Source of the DNA: Bacteroidota bacterium
Lineage (GTDB): Bacteria > Bacteroidota > Ignavibacteria > Ignavibacteriales > Ignavibacteriaceae
Assembly: GCA_021824145.1 (NCBI GenBank)
Contig: JAKALM010000009.1
Span: 1-64,000 of the forward strand
DNA: 64,000 nucleotides
Direction of reading: 5' to 3'
The notes under the pieces were generated by a model, which was not told where the DNA came from, made no database searches, and saw only the letters and a program-made list of their open reading frames with translations. The position numbers and the translations under genes were made by a program. Of this stretch, positions 1-9,085 are shown piece by piece; position 1 is the stretch's first letter, and every line of letters starts with the position of its first letter.

Positions 1-305
1 ACTAAAAAGTGTTACATTTACCATTGAATCCCTCGATAAAGCTTGGTGTTTTTATTTTTTCCAAAACTAATTTACCACCTTTATTTGAGGGATTTATTTT
101 TTATTATTTTGGACAGATATGATTAAAATATACAATTCTAAATTTTAATTGCCTTACAACAACATTTTTAATTTTTTTACAAAACTTAAAAAATTCAATT
201 CTATTTACACATCAATATCAGAATGATTTTATTCTAAGATTAGTTTTACTTTTGCATCAGATTTCAAATGTCAATAAATTAGATACAAATAATTTTGGTT
301 ATAGT
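1..305. other. Leading non-coding stretch with a long hairpin
   Basis: No coding region is supported here. The notable element is the long hairpin at 25-96, listed separately. A TACTTTTG at 247-254 fits the Bacteroidota -7 promoter pattern TAnnTTTG, but no clear -33 TTTG box sits about 20 bases upstream, so the promoter is only possible. It would place the transcription start near 260, in front of the ATG at 306 of the carboxypeptidase gene. Confidence 0.5.
25..96 (+). terminator. Long interrupted hairpin followed by a T-rich run
   Basis: AATCCCTC at 27-34 pairs with GAGGGATT at 87-94. After a 1 x 2 internal loop, ATAAAG at 36-41 pairs with CTTTAT at 79-84, giving 14 pairs, with a possible further GGTG/CACC pairing inside. 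The right arm runs into a T-rich tail from 95 to about 110. It could terminate a plus-strand gene lying before the window, or be a structured leader of the M14 peptidase gene. The window edge prevents a decision. Confidence 0.45.
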
Positions 306-1769
306 ATGATCAAAATAATATTTTTATCTCTATTAATTTTAAGTGAAACACTAATGGCACAAGACATAGAATTTGCAAATAATATTTATTTTAAATATCA
401 GAACTATAAAGAACCTACTTTAACTTCGAGAAGATTTAGACAATCAGATATTCTTCCGCTGATTGATAGACTAAGAGAGAAAAACATTTTTTCAGTAAAT
501 AAAGTTGGAGAATCTTCAAGAAAACGACCTATATTTTTAATCAGTGCTGGGAATGGAAAAACAAAAATTTTTCTTTGGTCGCAGATGCATGGAGATGAGT
601 CAACAGCTACAGGAGCTATTTTTGATATCTTCAATTTTTTATCCCGAGATGATGAGTTTAATGGTTTTCGGAATGACTTGCTGAGCAAAGTTACAATTTA
701 TTTTATGCCGATGGTAAATCCTGATGGTGCAGAAGTCTTTCAGCGAAGAAATGATTTTGAAATTGATATTAATAGAGATGCAATTTCCCTGCAATCTCCG
801 GAAAGTAGAGTTTTAAAAGATACCTTTGATAGCTTAAAAGCTGATTTTGGATTTAATCTTCACGATCAAAGTATTTTATATTCTGCTGGACACACTTTTA
901 AAAATGCAGCACTTTCATTTCTTGCACCAGCAGAAAATTTTGAAAAAACTATAAGCGAGACACGATCAGATGCAATAAAATTAATTGGCAAAATGAATAA
1001 TATTTTATCTTCGCTTATTCCGGGACATATTGCAAAATATAAGGATGATTTTGAGCCGAGAGCTTTTGGAGATAATTTTCAAAAATGGGGAACAAGTACA
1101 ATTCTAATTGAATCTGGCGGTTGGAAGGACGATCCCGAAAAGCAATACATTCGGAAATTAAATTTTGTTGCTTTAGTAAGCGCATTTAATTGCATAAGCA
1201 ACCAAAGTTATAAATCAGAACCATTAGAAACATATGATAATATTCCTTTCAATGAAGAAGATTTAATGAATTTAATAATTAGAAATGTATCTTTTAAAAA
1301 GAATGGATTTAATTATAAGGCAGATATAGGAATTACAAGAACAGAATTTAACACTAACAGTTGTAAAGATTTTTATTACAAATCTTCAGTAGAAGATATT
1401 GGAGATTTATCAACTTTTTTTGGATATGAAGATTTTAATTTTGACGGTATGGAAATCCAAATTGGAAAAACCTTTCCTCAAAAATTTAATTCAGTTCCTG
1501 AAATTGAAAAATTGAATTTTAAAAAACTTTATGATGAAGGTTATACAAATTTATTAATTGACTCATCTGTTTTCAAAGAAAAATTTATTTCGCTGCCAAT
1601 CAATTTAAAATATAAGGATGACGAAATAGGTGATTCAAATATGAAGATAGGCGATGTTCCCAATTTTATTATAAAAAAAAATGGACAAGTTAGATATATT
1701 ATTATTAATGGATTTTTAATAGAATCCGAAAATATTCCGACAAAATTTAAGAATGGATTATTATTATAA
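306..1769 (+). CDS. Secreted M14-family zinc carboxypeptidase
   Basis: Probable zinc-dependent exopeptidase acting outside the cytoplasm. From the ATG at 306 the protein has 487 residues and opens with a clear signal peptide (MIKIIFLSLLILSETLMAQ). The family's zinc site is visible: HGDE with H95 and E98, and the third ligand H186 in NLHDQ. NPDG and NRD motifs of the substrate pocket lie between them, and the catalytic glutamate is E269 in IESGG. The last 200 or so residues match nothing I recognise. A TTG at 252 would extend the frame, but it would put 18 residues in front of the signal peptide and overlaps a possible -7 promoter box, so 306 is preferred. Substrate is unknown. Confidence 0.88.
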   Translation: MIKIIFLSLLILSETLMAQDIEFANNIYFKYQNYKEPTLTSRRFRQSDILPLIDRLREKNIFSVNKVGESSRKRPIFLISAGNGKTKIFLWSQMHGDESTATGAIFDIFNFLSRDDEFNGFRNDLLSKVTIYFMPMVNPDGAEVFQRRNDFEIDINRDAISLQSPESRVLKDTFDSLKADFGFNLHDQSILYSAGHTFKNAALSFLAPAENFEKTISETRSDAIKLIGKMNNILSSLIPGHIAKYKDDFEPRAFGDNFQKWGTSTILIESGGWKDDPEKQYIRKLNFVALVSAFNCISNQSYKSEPLETYDNIPFNEEDLMNLIIRNVSFKKNGFNYKADIGITRTEFNTNSCKDFYYKSSVEDIGDLSTFFGYEDFNFDGMEIQIGKTFPQKFNSVPEIEKLNFKKLYDEGYTNLLIDSSVFKEKFISLPINLKYKDDEIGDSNMKIGDVPNFIIKKNGQVRYIIINGFLIESENIPTKFKNGLLL

Positions 1770-1986
1770 TTTTTTCAATAATATTTTTTAAAATTTTCAA
1801 AATTTAATAATTACATTCCATGATAAAGAAACATTCTTTTGTGATTTATAAACATTTCAATATTATTCAAATAATAAATAATTTTAGAGAAATTTGAAGC
1901 TTAATCAATAATTGATAGTCATACTTGATTATCCATAAATGATTATTTATTTTAAATGTTCAGGTTTTAGAAAAGAAAGGTTACTC

Positions 1987-2367
1987 ATGGCTAGAATTAA
2001 GAATGTTGAGGCATTCTGCTCATTTTGTAATGGGGTTAAGAAAATGGAATTGGCGGGCGAAGTTTTAGGCACAGATAAAACAAATAAATATTGGGCTAAG
2101 TGCAAAAAATGCAAGCAAACAATGATAATTGATATAACTGAAGATGTAAAAGAAACGAAGCCATCATTGGAAGGAATTGAAAATGAAAATTGTACTGTAT
2201 ATTCTCCGGATAAATCATTTTCAATAGGAGAGTCTATATATCATAAAAATTGGGATGACTTTGGTAAAGTAATTTCTAAAGAAATACTTTCCAACGGTCA
2301 TAGTTCTATTGCTGTATCTTTTCAAAAATCGGGTTTGAAAAAATTAATTGAATCATTAACAATTTAA
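1987..2367 (+). CDS. Zinc-ribbon protein with CarD/UvrD-tail-like C-terminus
   Basis: A 126-residue protein with two CxxC knuckles (C11, C14, C39, C42) that should bind one zinc ion. A short acidic linker follows, then a segment (about residues 70-126) with the pattern GxxIYHxxWxxFGKV...IAVSFxxxGLKKL. That pattern resembles the Tudor-like beta fold of CarD and of the UvrD/PcrA C-terminal tail, which contact RNA polymerase; this is inference from pattern only. The start at 1987 follows a GAAAGG ribosome-binding site, whereas an upstream ATG at 1939 has none. It sits 22 bases before rpsU and is probably cotranscribed with it, hinting at a role in transcription or translation. The exact function is not known. 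Confidence 0.7.
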   Translation: MARIKNVEAFCSFCNGVKKMELAGEVLGTDKTNKYWAKCKKCKQTMIIDITEDVKETKPSLEGIENENCTVYSPDKSFSIGESIYHKNWDDFGKVISKEILSNGHSSIAVSFQKSGLKKLIESLTI

Positions 2368-2378
2368 TACCATGAAGT

Positions 2379-2385
2379 GAGGTGA
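2379..2385 (+). promoter_or_regulatory. Strong Shine-Dalgarno site of rpsU
   Basis: GAGGTGA lies five bases before a TTG start codon and fixes the start of the S21 gene at 2390. It is one of the better anti-SD matches in the window. In Bacteroidota a strong SD on rpsU is linked to autoregulation through bS21-dependent occlusion of the 16S anti-SD; applying that here is inference. Confidence 0.75.
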
Positions 2386-2389
2386 TATT

Positions 2390-2581
2390 TTGGTAGGAAT
2401 TACTGTTGGCGACAACGAGTCCATTGACAAAGCTCTTAGAAGATTTAAAAAAAAATATGAAAGATCTGGTGTACTTAAAGAATTTAAGAAAAGAACTTTC
2501 TTCGTTAAACCTTCAATTAAGAAACGAATGGAAAAATTAAAGGCTGCTAGGCGTGCTCACCGAGTGGATAATGTAGAATAA
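2390..2581 (+). CDS. rpsU: 30S ribosomal protein bS21
   Basis: Small-subunit ribosomal protein of 63 residues, normal length for the family. The N-terminal half carries the typical IDKALRRFKKKYERSG segment, followed by a basic region ending in KLKAARRAHR that contacts 16S rRNA. Translation starts at a TTG, a weak codon compensated by a strong GAGGTGA site. The gene follows the zinc-ribbon protein at 22 bases and is closed by a good intrinsic terminator, so the two form a short operon. Confidence 0.95.
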   Translation: MVGITVGDNESIDKALRRFKKKYERSGVLKEFKKRTFFVKPSIKKRMEKLKAARRAHRVDNVE

Positions 2582-2586
2582 AATTT

Positions 2587-2612
2587 AAGCCCCTTTTTGG
2601 GGCTTTTATTTT
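2587..2612 (+). terminator. Intrinsic terminator after rpsU
   Basis: AAGCCCC (2587-2593) pairs with GGGGCTT (2599-2605) across a TTTTT loop and runs into a T-rich tail. The left side is A/T rich, so it may also stop the convergent LOG-family gene, whose stop codon directly abuts it. Confidence 0.9.
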
Positions 2613-3463
2613 AATGCCAATCTTGGTTCTATAATATCACTTTCTTTTTTATTTAAATAATGCCTATCGAAATGCCTTACAATATTTTCATAAGCTTCAT
2701 CTACCGTATTACAAAAATTTAAATAATTTAAATCTGATTTATTAATAACGCCATTTGCAACTAAATTATCAAAATTTAAAATGCTCTTCCAATATTTTTC
2801 GTCATATACAACCAAAAGCATCTTCTTTTTAATCTTACCTGTTTGAAGAAGAGTTAAGATTTCGAAAAATTCATCCATTGTGCCAAAACCGCCTGGAAAT
2901 ACTATCAAACATTTTGCTAAATATGCAAACCAAAATTTTCGCATAAAGAAATAGTGGAATTCAAATCTTAATTCTGGACTAACATATTTATTCATAAATT
3001 GTTCGAATGGAATGCTTATGTTTAACCCAATAGAATAACCTCCGGCTAGCTTAGCTCCTCTATTTGCTGCTTCCATAACTCCCGGCCCACCGCCCGTACA
3101 AATAATAAATCTATTAGCAAATGTCTCTAAATTCATTGACCATTCTGTTAACCTTCTCGATAATTCCACCGCGTCTTCATAATATTTTGACATATGAACT
3201 TGCTGTTGAGCTTTTCTTAACTCTTCAGCTAATTTTGGTGTACTTGGATTGATAGTCTTAAATCTATTCAATTCAGTTAAGGCGTCTTTCCTTGATTTTA
3301 ACCTAGCAGATCCAAAAAAAACAATTGTGTCAATAATTTTATGCTTCTTAAATTCTTTTTGTGGTTCTAAAAATTCCGCAAGAATTCTTAATATTCTAGC
3401 TTCAGAAGAATTTAGAAATTCTAAGTCCTCATAAGCTTTTAGAAGTGTTGTTTTTTTTGCCAT
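2606..3463 (-). CDS. LOG-family (TIGR00730-like) nucleotide phosphoribohydrolase
   Basis: A 285-residue Rossmann-fold protein of the LOG / lysine-decarboxylase-like family. Members that have been tested cleave ribose-5-phosphate from nucleoside monophosphates such as cytokinin nucleotides or AMP. The two diagnostic motifs are present: GGGPGVMEAANRGA near residue 125 and PGGFGTMDEFFE near residue 191. The roughly 90-residue N-terminal extension is longer than in the shortest family members and matches the large bacterial subfamily. The gene is alone on the minus strand, convergent with rpsU and divergent from the PBP4-type gene. The true substrate cannot be told from sequence. Confidence 0.87.
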   Translation of the reverse strand: MAKKTTLLKAYEDLEFLNSSEARILRILAEFLEPQKEFKKHKIIDTIVFFGSARLKSRKDALTELNRFKTINPSTPKLAEELRKAQQQVHMSKYYEDAVELSRRLTEWSMNLETFANRFIICTGGGPGVMEAANRGAKLAGGYSIGLNISIPFEQFMNKYVSPELRFEFHYFFMRKFWFAYLAKCLIVFPGGFGTMDEFFEILTLLQTGKIKKKMLLVVYDEKYWKSILNFDNLVANGVINKSDLNYLNFCNTVDEAYENIVRHFDRHYLNKKESDIIEPRLALK

Positions 3464-3677
3464 AAATTATCCGTTAAATATTTTCTAAATTATAACCTTG
3501 TTAATCCGAAAGTCTTTCATTTCTACTTAAAAATTTTATATTTGCCCATAATTCTTTTAAGTATTATTTCATCATAATTATTAATCGAAAATTAAAATTA
3601 TAAGTAATAAAAAAATTAAACAAGTTTAAAAATTACAAATAATAATTTTGGTTTTTCTATATGGAGATACGGATTAG

Positions 3678-4949
3678 ATGGTATTAAGAAAATTATTTAT
3701 AATATTATTACTATGTTCATTACAATACTTTGCTGCTTCTAAAGAAATAATTAAATCGAAAATAGAAAATACATTGGCAAAAATTCCTTCCTCAACTAAA
3801 ATTGCTATTTTAGTTTATAACCCGCTTACACAAGATACAATATTTAAAATGAATCATAAAGAATCTATGATTCCAGCATCAAATACAAAATTGTTTACTA
3901 CTGCTACTGCGCTTTCTATTATGGGTGGAAACTATCCATTAGCTACCAAAATTTTGAGCGATGATAAAAATATAAAAAATGGAATTGTTAAAGGTAATCT
4001 ATATATAAAAGGTTTTGGTAATTCTACTTTTACATTGGAAGATTTGGAAGAGATGATTCGAGTTTTGAAGGAAAAGGGTATTAAAGAAATTACTGGAAAC
4101 ATTATAGGAGATGATTCATATTTTGATGAAATATATACTCGTTCAGATTGGATTGATGATGAAACTGCCAATGTTAAACTTCCTCCAATTTCGGCTTTAG
4201 TTATTGATAGAAATAGAACATTAGAACAAAAGAAAATTAAAATTAGGAAAAGAAGACAAGTTCGATATAAAGTTGAACAATTCTATTCTAATATTTCTGA
4301 CCCACCGCTTTTTATTGCAAAACTTCTTAAGGAAAAATTAACCCAAAACGGGATAAAAGTTGATCGTTCTGCAATTAAAGGTAAAACTCCAGACAATGTT
4401 ATTACACTTTCTGAATCAAAAATATTATTAAAAGATTTAATACAAAAAATAAATAAGAGAAGTGATAATTTTTTAGCCGAATGCCTATTTAAAACTGTTG
4501 GAGCAGTCTCATCGGGGAAACAAGGCAACTCATTTTATGCCACACAAGCAATCTTAAAATTTCTTAAAGATAATGGAATCTATTCAGAAGGGACTTCGGT
4601 TGTTGACGGTTCCGGTATTTCTCGATTTGACCAAGTTACGGTTGGTGCTATTGTTGGATTGTTAGATAGAATGTATTTCGATCTTAAAAATTATAAAGAT
4701 TATTATAACTCATTAAGTATTGCCGGAATTGACGGAACGCTTCGTCATCGTATGAGAAGCAGTGCAGCTGAAAATGATTTTCACGGAAAAACTGGAACTT
4801 TAAATGGAGTTTCTTCTTTGTCAGGTTATTTAAAAACATCAGACAATCAAGATTTAATTGTAAGCATGATTTTCGATTTCAAAAAAGGTAATGCAAATTA
4901 TTATAGATCTATCGAAAATGAAATTGTTGAAATTTTGACAAATTGGTAA
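3678..4949 (+). CDS. dacB: D-alanyl-D-alanine carboxypeptidase/endopeptidase (PBP4, S13)
   Basis: Periplasmic penicillin-binding protein of 423 residues that trims or opens peptidoglycan cross-links. A signal peptide covers about the first 20 residues. The three active-site motifs are present: SxxK as SNTK with S68 and K71, the SxN motif as SDN near residue 265, and KTG at about 371-373. The order and the large insert between the first two motifs are typical of class C low-molecular-weight PBPs. The ATG at 3678 was chosen because the signal peptide starts there; GGAGAT at 3663-3668 may be its ribosome-binding site. A strong hairpin follows the stop codon. Confidence 0.92.
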   Translation: MVLRKLFIILLLCSLQYFAASKEIIKSKIENTLAKIPSSTKIAILVYNPLTQDTIFKMNHKESMIPASNTKLFTTATALSIMGGNYPLATKILSDDKNIKNGIVKGNLYIKGFGNSTFTLEDLEEMIRVLKEKGIKEITGNIIGDDSYFDEIYTRSDWIDDETANVKLPPISALVIDRNRTLEQKKIKIRKRRQVRYKVEQFYSNISDPPLFIAKLLKEKLTQNGIKVDRSAIKGKTPDNVITLSESKILLKDLIQKINKRSDNFLAECLFKTVGAVSSGKQGNSFYATQAILKFLKDNGIYSEGTSVVDGSGISRFDQVTVGAIVGLLDRMYFDLKNYKDYYNSLSIAGIDGTLRHRMRSSAAENDFHGKTGTLNGVSSLSGYLKTSDNQDLIVSMIFDFKKGNANYYRSIENEIVEILTNW

Positions 4950-4952
4950 AAA

Positions 4953-4984
4953 AAAATTCCGGATTTCAAATGATCCGGAATTTT
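4953..4984. terminator. Bidirectional terminator between dacB and secG
   Basis: A perfect 12-bp stem, AAAATTCCGGAT (4953-4964) with ATCCGGAATTTT (4973-4984), and an 8-base loop. The A-rich left flank and T-rich right arm let it serve both convergent genes. Confidence 0.85.
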
Positions 4985-5008
4985 AGAAAAAAATCCACCA
5001 AAACAATT

Positions 5009-5383
5009 CTATTTATTTTGCTTTGTATTATTCTGTTGATTTTGTGTTTGAGTTTTAATTTGATTATCTGACGGCAAAGTTGGAGTTTGTGGGATTTGCT
5101 GTCTACTTGATTGAATAATACTTTCTTTTTGATTTGCAGTAGCTTGTCCTGGCAAAAAGAATAAATTGATAGCAATTGCTAAAACAGCTAAAGTTCCAGC
5201 AAGCCACCATGTTGATTTACTTAAAAAATCGGCTGTTCTTCTTGTACCAAACATAGATCCCATAGTTCCTGCTGCGCTGCCAAATGTTCCGGATAATCCG
5301 TCACCTTTGCTTGCTTGCATTAGTACTACAATCATCAAAATAACAGATATAAACGATGCAATAACTACTAAAAATGTATACAT
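5009..5383 (-). CDS. secG: Preprotein translocase subunit SecG
   Basis: Small inner-membrane partner of SecY/SecE in protein export, 124 residues. It has the expected two transmembrane helices (about residues 3-22 and 60-78) joined by the conserved loop VLMQASKGDGLSGTFG and the segment around FGTRRTADFLSKSTW. The final 40 or so residues are a Gln/Asn/Thr-rich, probably disordered tail, longer than in Escherichia coli but common in Bacteroidota relatives. An SD-like AGGAG lies just before the ATG. A tRNA gene lies 20 bases upstream on the same strand. Confidence 0.93.
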   Translation of the reverse strand: MYTFLVVIASFISVILMIVVLMQASKGDGLSGTFGSAAGTMGSMFGTRRTADFLSKSTWWLAGTLAVLAIAINLFFLPGQATANQKESIIQSSRQQIPQTPTLPSDNQIKTQTQNQQNNTKQNK

Positions 5384-5402
5384 ATTTTACTCCTTAAAAT
5401 CG

Positions 5403-5476
5403 TAGCGGGGGAGGGATTCGAACCCCCGACACGTGGATTATGATTCCACTGCTCTGACCTACTGAGCTACCCCGCC
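5403..5476 (-). tRNA. tRNA-Met (anticodon CAT), probably elongator
   Basis: On the minus strand all four arms fold: a 7-bp acceptor GGCGGGG/CCCCGCT, D stem GCTC/GAGC, anticodon stem GTGGA/TCCAC around loop ATCATAA, and T arm GGGGG-TTCGAAT-CCCTC. The anticodon is CAT. The anticodon stem lacks the three G-C pairs of an initiator tRNA, so it is an elongator Met tRNA, or less likely the lysidine-modified Ile2 species. CCA is not encoded. Confidence 0.93.
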
Positions 5477-5572
5477 CAATCTAAATTTTAGCTGACAAAT
5501 ATAGGAATTTTTGATTAATATTCCCAAAATAAATTATATAGATTGAGCTTCTTCAAATGTAGTAGCCAATTT

Positions 5573-6577
<1,005 letters not shown>

Positions 6578-6593
6578 TTATAATTTCTCAAAT

Positions 6594-8204
6594 CTAGGTA
6601 AAAAATTTAGCAACTGAATTAGTTAAAATAAGTGCTTCTTTTGAATAAGGATTTACTCTATAGGTAATGAAAACACTCTTTAAAATTTGAGTAGCTTCTT
6701 CGTAGTTACTGCATTCGCTTAACCTTTCCATTGTAGAGATGAAATCCTTTTTATCATCATTAAAAACATTTGAAACAATTTTTCTAATATCTTTCTCATC
6801 TAAAATATCAATAATATCTTTTTTAGGTTTTGAATTTACATTATCATGATAATTAAGAGTCTCATTTTCAATTTTTAAATCATCATTATCTATTTCTTCT
6901 TCTTTTTGTGTAAATTCTTCCAATTCCCTTTCAAACTCTGTGGCAAAGTCAATACTATTTGTTTGTGAAGAAAATTCTTCTTCATTTTTCTCTTGTTTTA
7001 TTTTTTTCTCAGTTTCTTGTTCTATATCGATATTATTAAATTCTTTTAGTAATTCATTTGTTTCTTCCTCAAAATCATAAATTGAATCTAATTCAATATT
7101 TTGAGACGCAGTTGAATCATCATTTACTTTTTTATCATCTTCTCTTTGTTCATCTTCAGATTTCGTTTCATCTTTTAGATAATCAACAGAAAAAAGATCG
7201 TCTTCAATTAAACTATCAAGACTTATTTCATCATCTGATAAACTTTGTTCTTCTTTTGAAGGCTTTTCTTCATCTAAAATTTTTTCTTCAACATCTTCTT
7301 TGATTTTTTCGTTTTGTCTTTCACTAACTGCATCAGATTTTAATATCGGCGCGTCATTGATTTCTTCTTTTGAATTATCTTTGTTTGGGAGTGTTTCTTT
7401 AACTGGTTCAGGCTTTGTTTCTTCTTCAGCTATATCATGAACTACTATCGGCTCGGTGGAAAAAATAATTTTTCTAATATCATCAATATCATATCTCTGC
7501 TTTATTTCATTAGGAAATTCATTTTTTAGCTTAATTAAATATTCAGTTAGTTCTTTTTCTTTTAAGAATAATTCTACACCAAAAGGAGGAATTCTGGTTT
7601 TGTTAACTCCGCCAATATTAATAAACTCAGCAAGAGTAAATAAAAAATTATCAATTAATTTCTGCTTTTGATCAGTGAAAATTTCCTTATCAATTTTGTT
7701 CAGAATTAGTTCAAAGTCTGTTATACTTAATATATTTAATTTTCTTTTATTTATATAGCTAAGAAAAATATTTTTCACATAATCATAATAGTAAACATAA
7801 TTTAACGTCAGCTGAATATCTTCGATTGATCTTTGATCTGCTTCATTAAATACCAATTTTGTAAGAGACCAATTTGGCCTTATAATAAAGTTGAGATTAA
7901 ATGAAACAGCTTGAATTACTAGTTTCTTTAAATCTTCAAAAGAAATTTTCTTATTTCTTTTAACTTCTTGAGTAATAATATTAAAATGCTTCGCAACTTC
8001 CGGCCCAGAATAATCAAATATAGATTGCTGCAGAAGTTTCTTTCTATCTTCAGCAACAAGGTAATCAAGCTCGGCAGAAATGTATTGAATTACTGCCGGA
8101 TGTATATCGCTTTTAACCAATTTCTCAAAAGTTATAAATGCGCCATAACTTTTAATTTTATTTAGGTTAAAATCTGCTATAAATTTTATTTCATTTTCAA
8201 ACAT
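6594..8204 (-). CDS. Uncharacterised protein with a long acidic disordered middle
   Basis: A 536-residue protein I cannot assign. The first 250 or so residues look mostly alpha-helical and soluble. Residues of about 257 to 465 are extremely rich in Glu, Asp, Lys and Ser with no predicted structure, and include repeated short acidic-hydrophobic motifs such as LDSLIEDDLF and LDSIYDFEEE. A compact helical domain of about 70 residues closes the protein (IIDILDEKDIRKIVSNVF onward). There is no signal peptide and no membrane segment. It sits directly upstream of obgE and is probably cotranscribed, which suggests but does not prove a link to ribosome assembly. The ATG at 8204 has only a weak ribosome-binding site. 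Confidence 0.72.
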   Translation of the reverse strand: MFENEIKFIADFNLNKIKSYGAFITFEKLVKSDIHPAVIQYISAELDYLVAEDRKKLLQQSIFDYSGPEVAKHFNIITQEVKRNKKISFEDLKKLVIQAVSFNLNFIIRPNWSLTKLVFNEADQRSIEDIQLTLNYVYYYDYVKNIFLSYINKRKLNILSITDFELILNKIDKEIFTDQKQKLIDNFLFTLAEFINIGGVNKTRIPPFGVELFLKEKELTEYLIKLKNEFPNEIKQRYDIDDIRKIIFSTEPIVVHDIAEEETKPEPVKETLPNKDNSKEEINDAPILKSDAVSERQNEKIKEDVEEKILDEEKPSKEEQSLSDDEISLDSLIEDDLFSVDYLKDETKSEDEQREDDKKVNDDSTASQNIELDSIYDFEEETNELLKEFNNIDIEQETEKKIKQEKNEEEFSSQTNSIDFATEFERELEEFTQKEEEIDNDDLKIENETLNYHDNVNSKPKKDIIDILDEKDIRKIVSNVFNDDKKDFISTMERLSECSNYEEATQILKSVFITYRVNPYSKEALILTNSVAKFFT

Positions 8205-8245
8205 ATAACTTAATGGATGAAGTGTTGCCCATAAAAATAAAAAAA

Positions 8246-8288
8246 TCCCGATTAACTTGCCTTGTTATTCAACAGTAATTAATCGGGA
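8246..8288 (-). terminator. Terminator of the sdhCAB operon
   Basis: TCCCGATTA (8246-8254) pairs with TAATCGGGA (8280-8288), with one more A-T pair inside. Read on the minus strand the stem is followed by TTTTTTT, as expected for intrinsic termination just after sdhB. Confidence 0.87.
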
Positions 8289-8317
8289 CTAAAAAATTAT
8301 TAATTATACTTTATCAG

Positions 8318-9085
8318 CTAAGCTTCAACATTTGTTGATTTACATTTAGCCGACAAATATTCGTGATTAAGTTTTGCAATGTTTCTTACTGAAATTCCTT
8401 TCGGACATTCAGCTTCGCAGGCATAAGTATTTGAACAGCTTCCGAAACCAAGCTCATCCATTTTTGCAACCATTGCTTCCGCTCTCTGTTGTCTTTCCGG
8501 CTGCCCTTGAGGTAGTAATGCAAATTGAGTAACCTTAGCACTAACGAATAACATTGCTGAACCGTTTTTACAAGTTGCAACACATGCGCCGCATCCGATA
8601 CATGCTGCAGAATCAAAAGCATCACTAGCTATATCTTTTGATATAGGAAGCGCATTTGCATCCTGAGCGCTTCCTGTATTTACAGAAATATAACCGCCTG
8701 CTTGTATAATTTTATCAAAAGCTGAGCGGTCAACTGCAAGATCTTTAATTATTGGGAAAGCTTTAGCCCGAAATGGTTCGACCCAAATTGTTTGGCCGTC
8801 TTTAAAATTCCTCATGTGAAGCTGGCATGTTGCAATTTTTCTTAGCGGTCCGTGCGGTTCGCCATTTATAACCATTCCGCATGTTCCGCAAATTCCTTCG
8901 CGGCAATCGCTCTCAAACACAACCGGCTCTTGATTATTTTTTTCTAATTCATTGTTTAATTCGTCAAGCATTTCAAGAAAAGATGCATCTGGAGAAACTG
9001 ATACGTTATAATCTACAAATGCACCTACAGCTTTTGGATTAGATTGACGCCAAACTTTTAATTTTAAATTCAAATTGTTATTCAT
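8318..9085 (-). CDS. sdhB: Succinate dehydrogenase/fumarate reductase iron-sulfur subunit
   Basis: Electron-transfer subunit of complex II, 255 residues. The N-terminal ferredoxin domain has the 2Fe-2S motif CREGICGTCG (about residues 61-70) and a further cysteine in IATCQLH. The C-terminal domain shows CIGCGACVATC and a later CEAECPKG for the 4Fe-4S and 3Fe-4S clusters. Its ATG overlaps the stop codon of sdhA by one base (TAATG), implying translational coupling, and a GAGGAG ribosome-binding site lies nine bases upstream. It closes the operon before an intrinsic terminator. Sequence alone cannot say whether the complex mainly oxidises succinate or reduces fumarate. Confidence 0.95.
   Translation of the reverse strand: MNNNLNLKLKVWRQSNPKAVGAFVDYNVSVSPDASFLEMLDELNNELEKNNQEPVVFESDCREGICGTCGMVINGEPHGPLRKIATCQLHMRNFKDGQTIWVEPFRAKAFPIIKDLAVDRSAFDKIIQAGGYISVNTGSAQDANALPISKDIASDAFDSAACIGCGACVATCKNGSAMLFVSAKVTQFALLPQGQPERQQRAEAMVAKMDELGFGSCSNTYACEAECPKGISVRNIAKLNHEYLSAKCKSTNVEA

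Noticed and set aside
404-688. Minus-strand frame opposite the M14 peptidase
   Set aside because: Shadow of a gene with clear zinc-site motifs on the plus strand.
5403-5476. Initiator tRNA-fMet
   Set aside because: The anticodon stem lacks the three consecutive G-C pairs typical of initiators and the first acceptor pair is G-T rather than a C-A mismatch.
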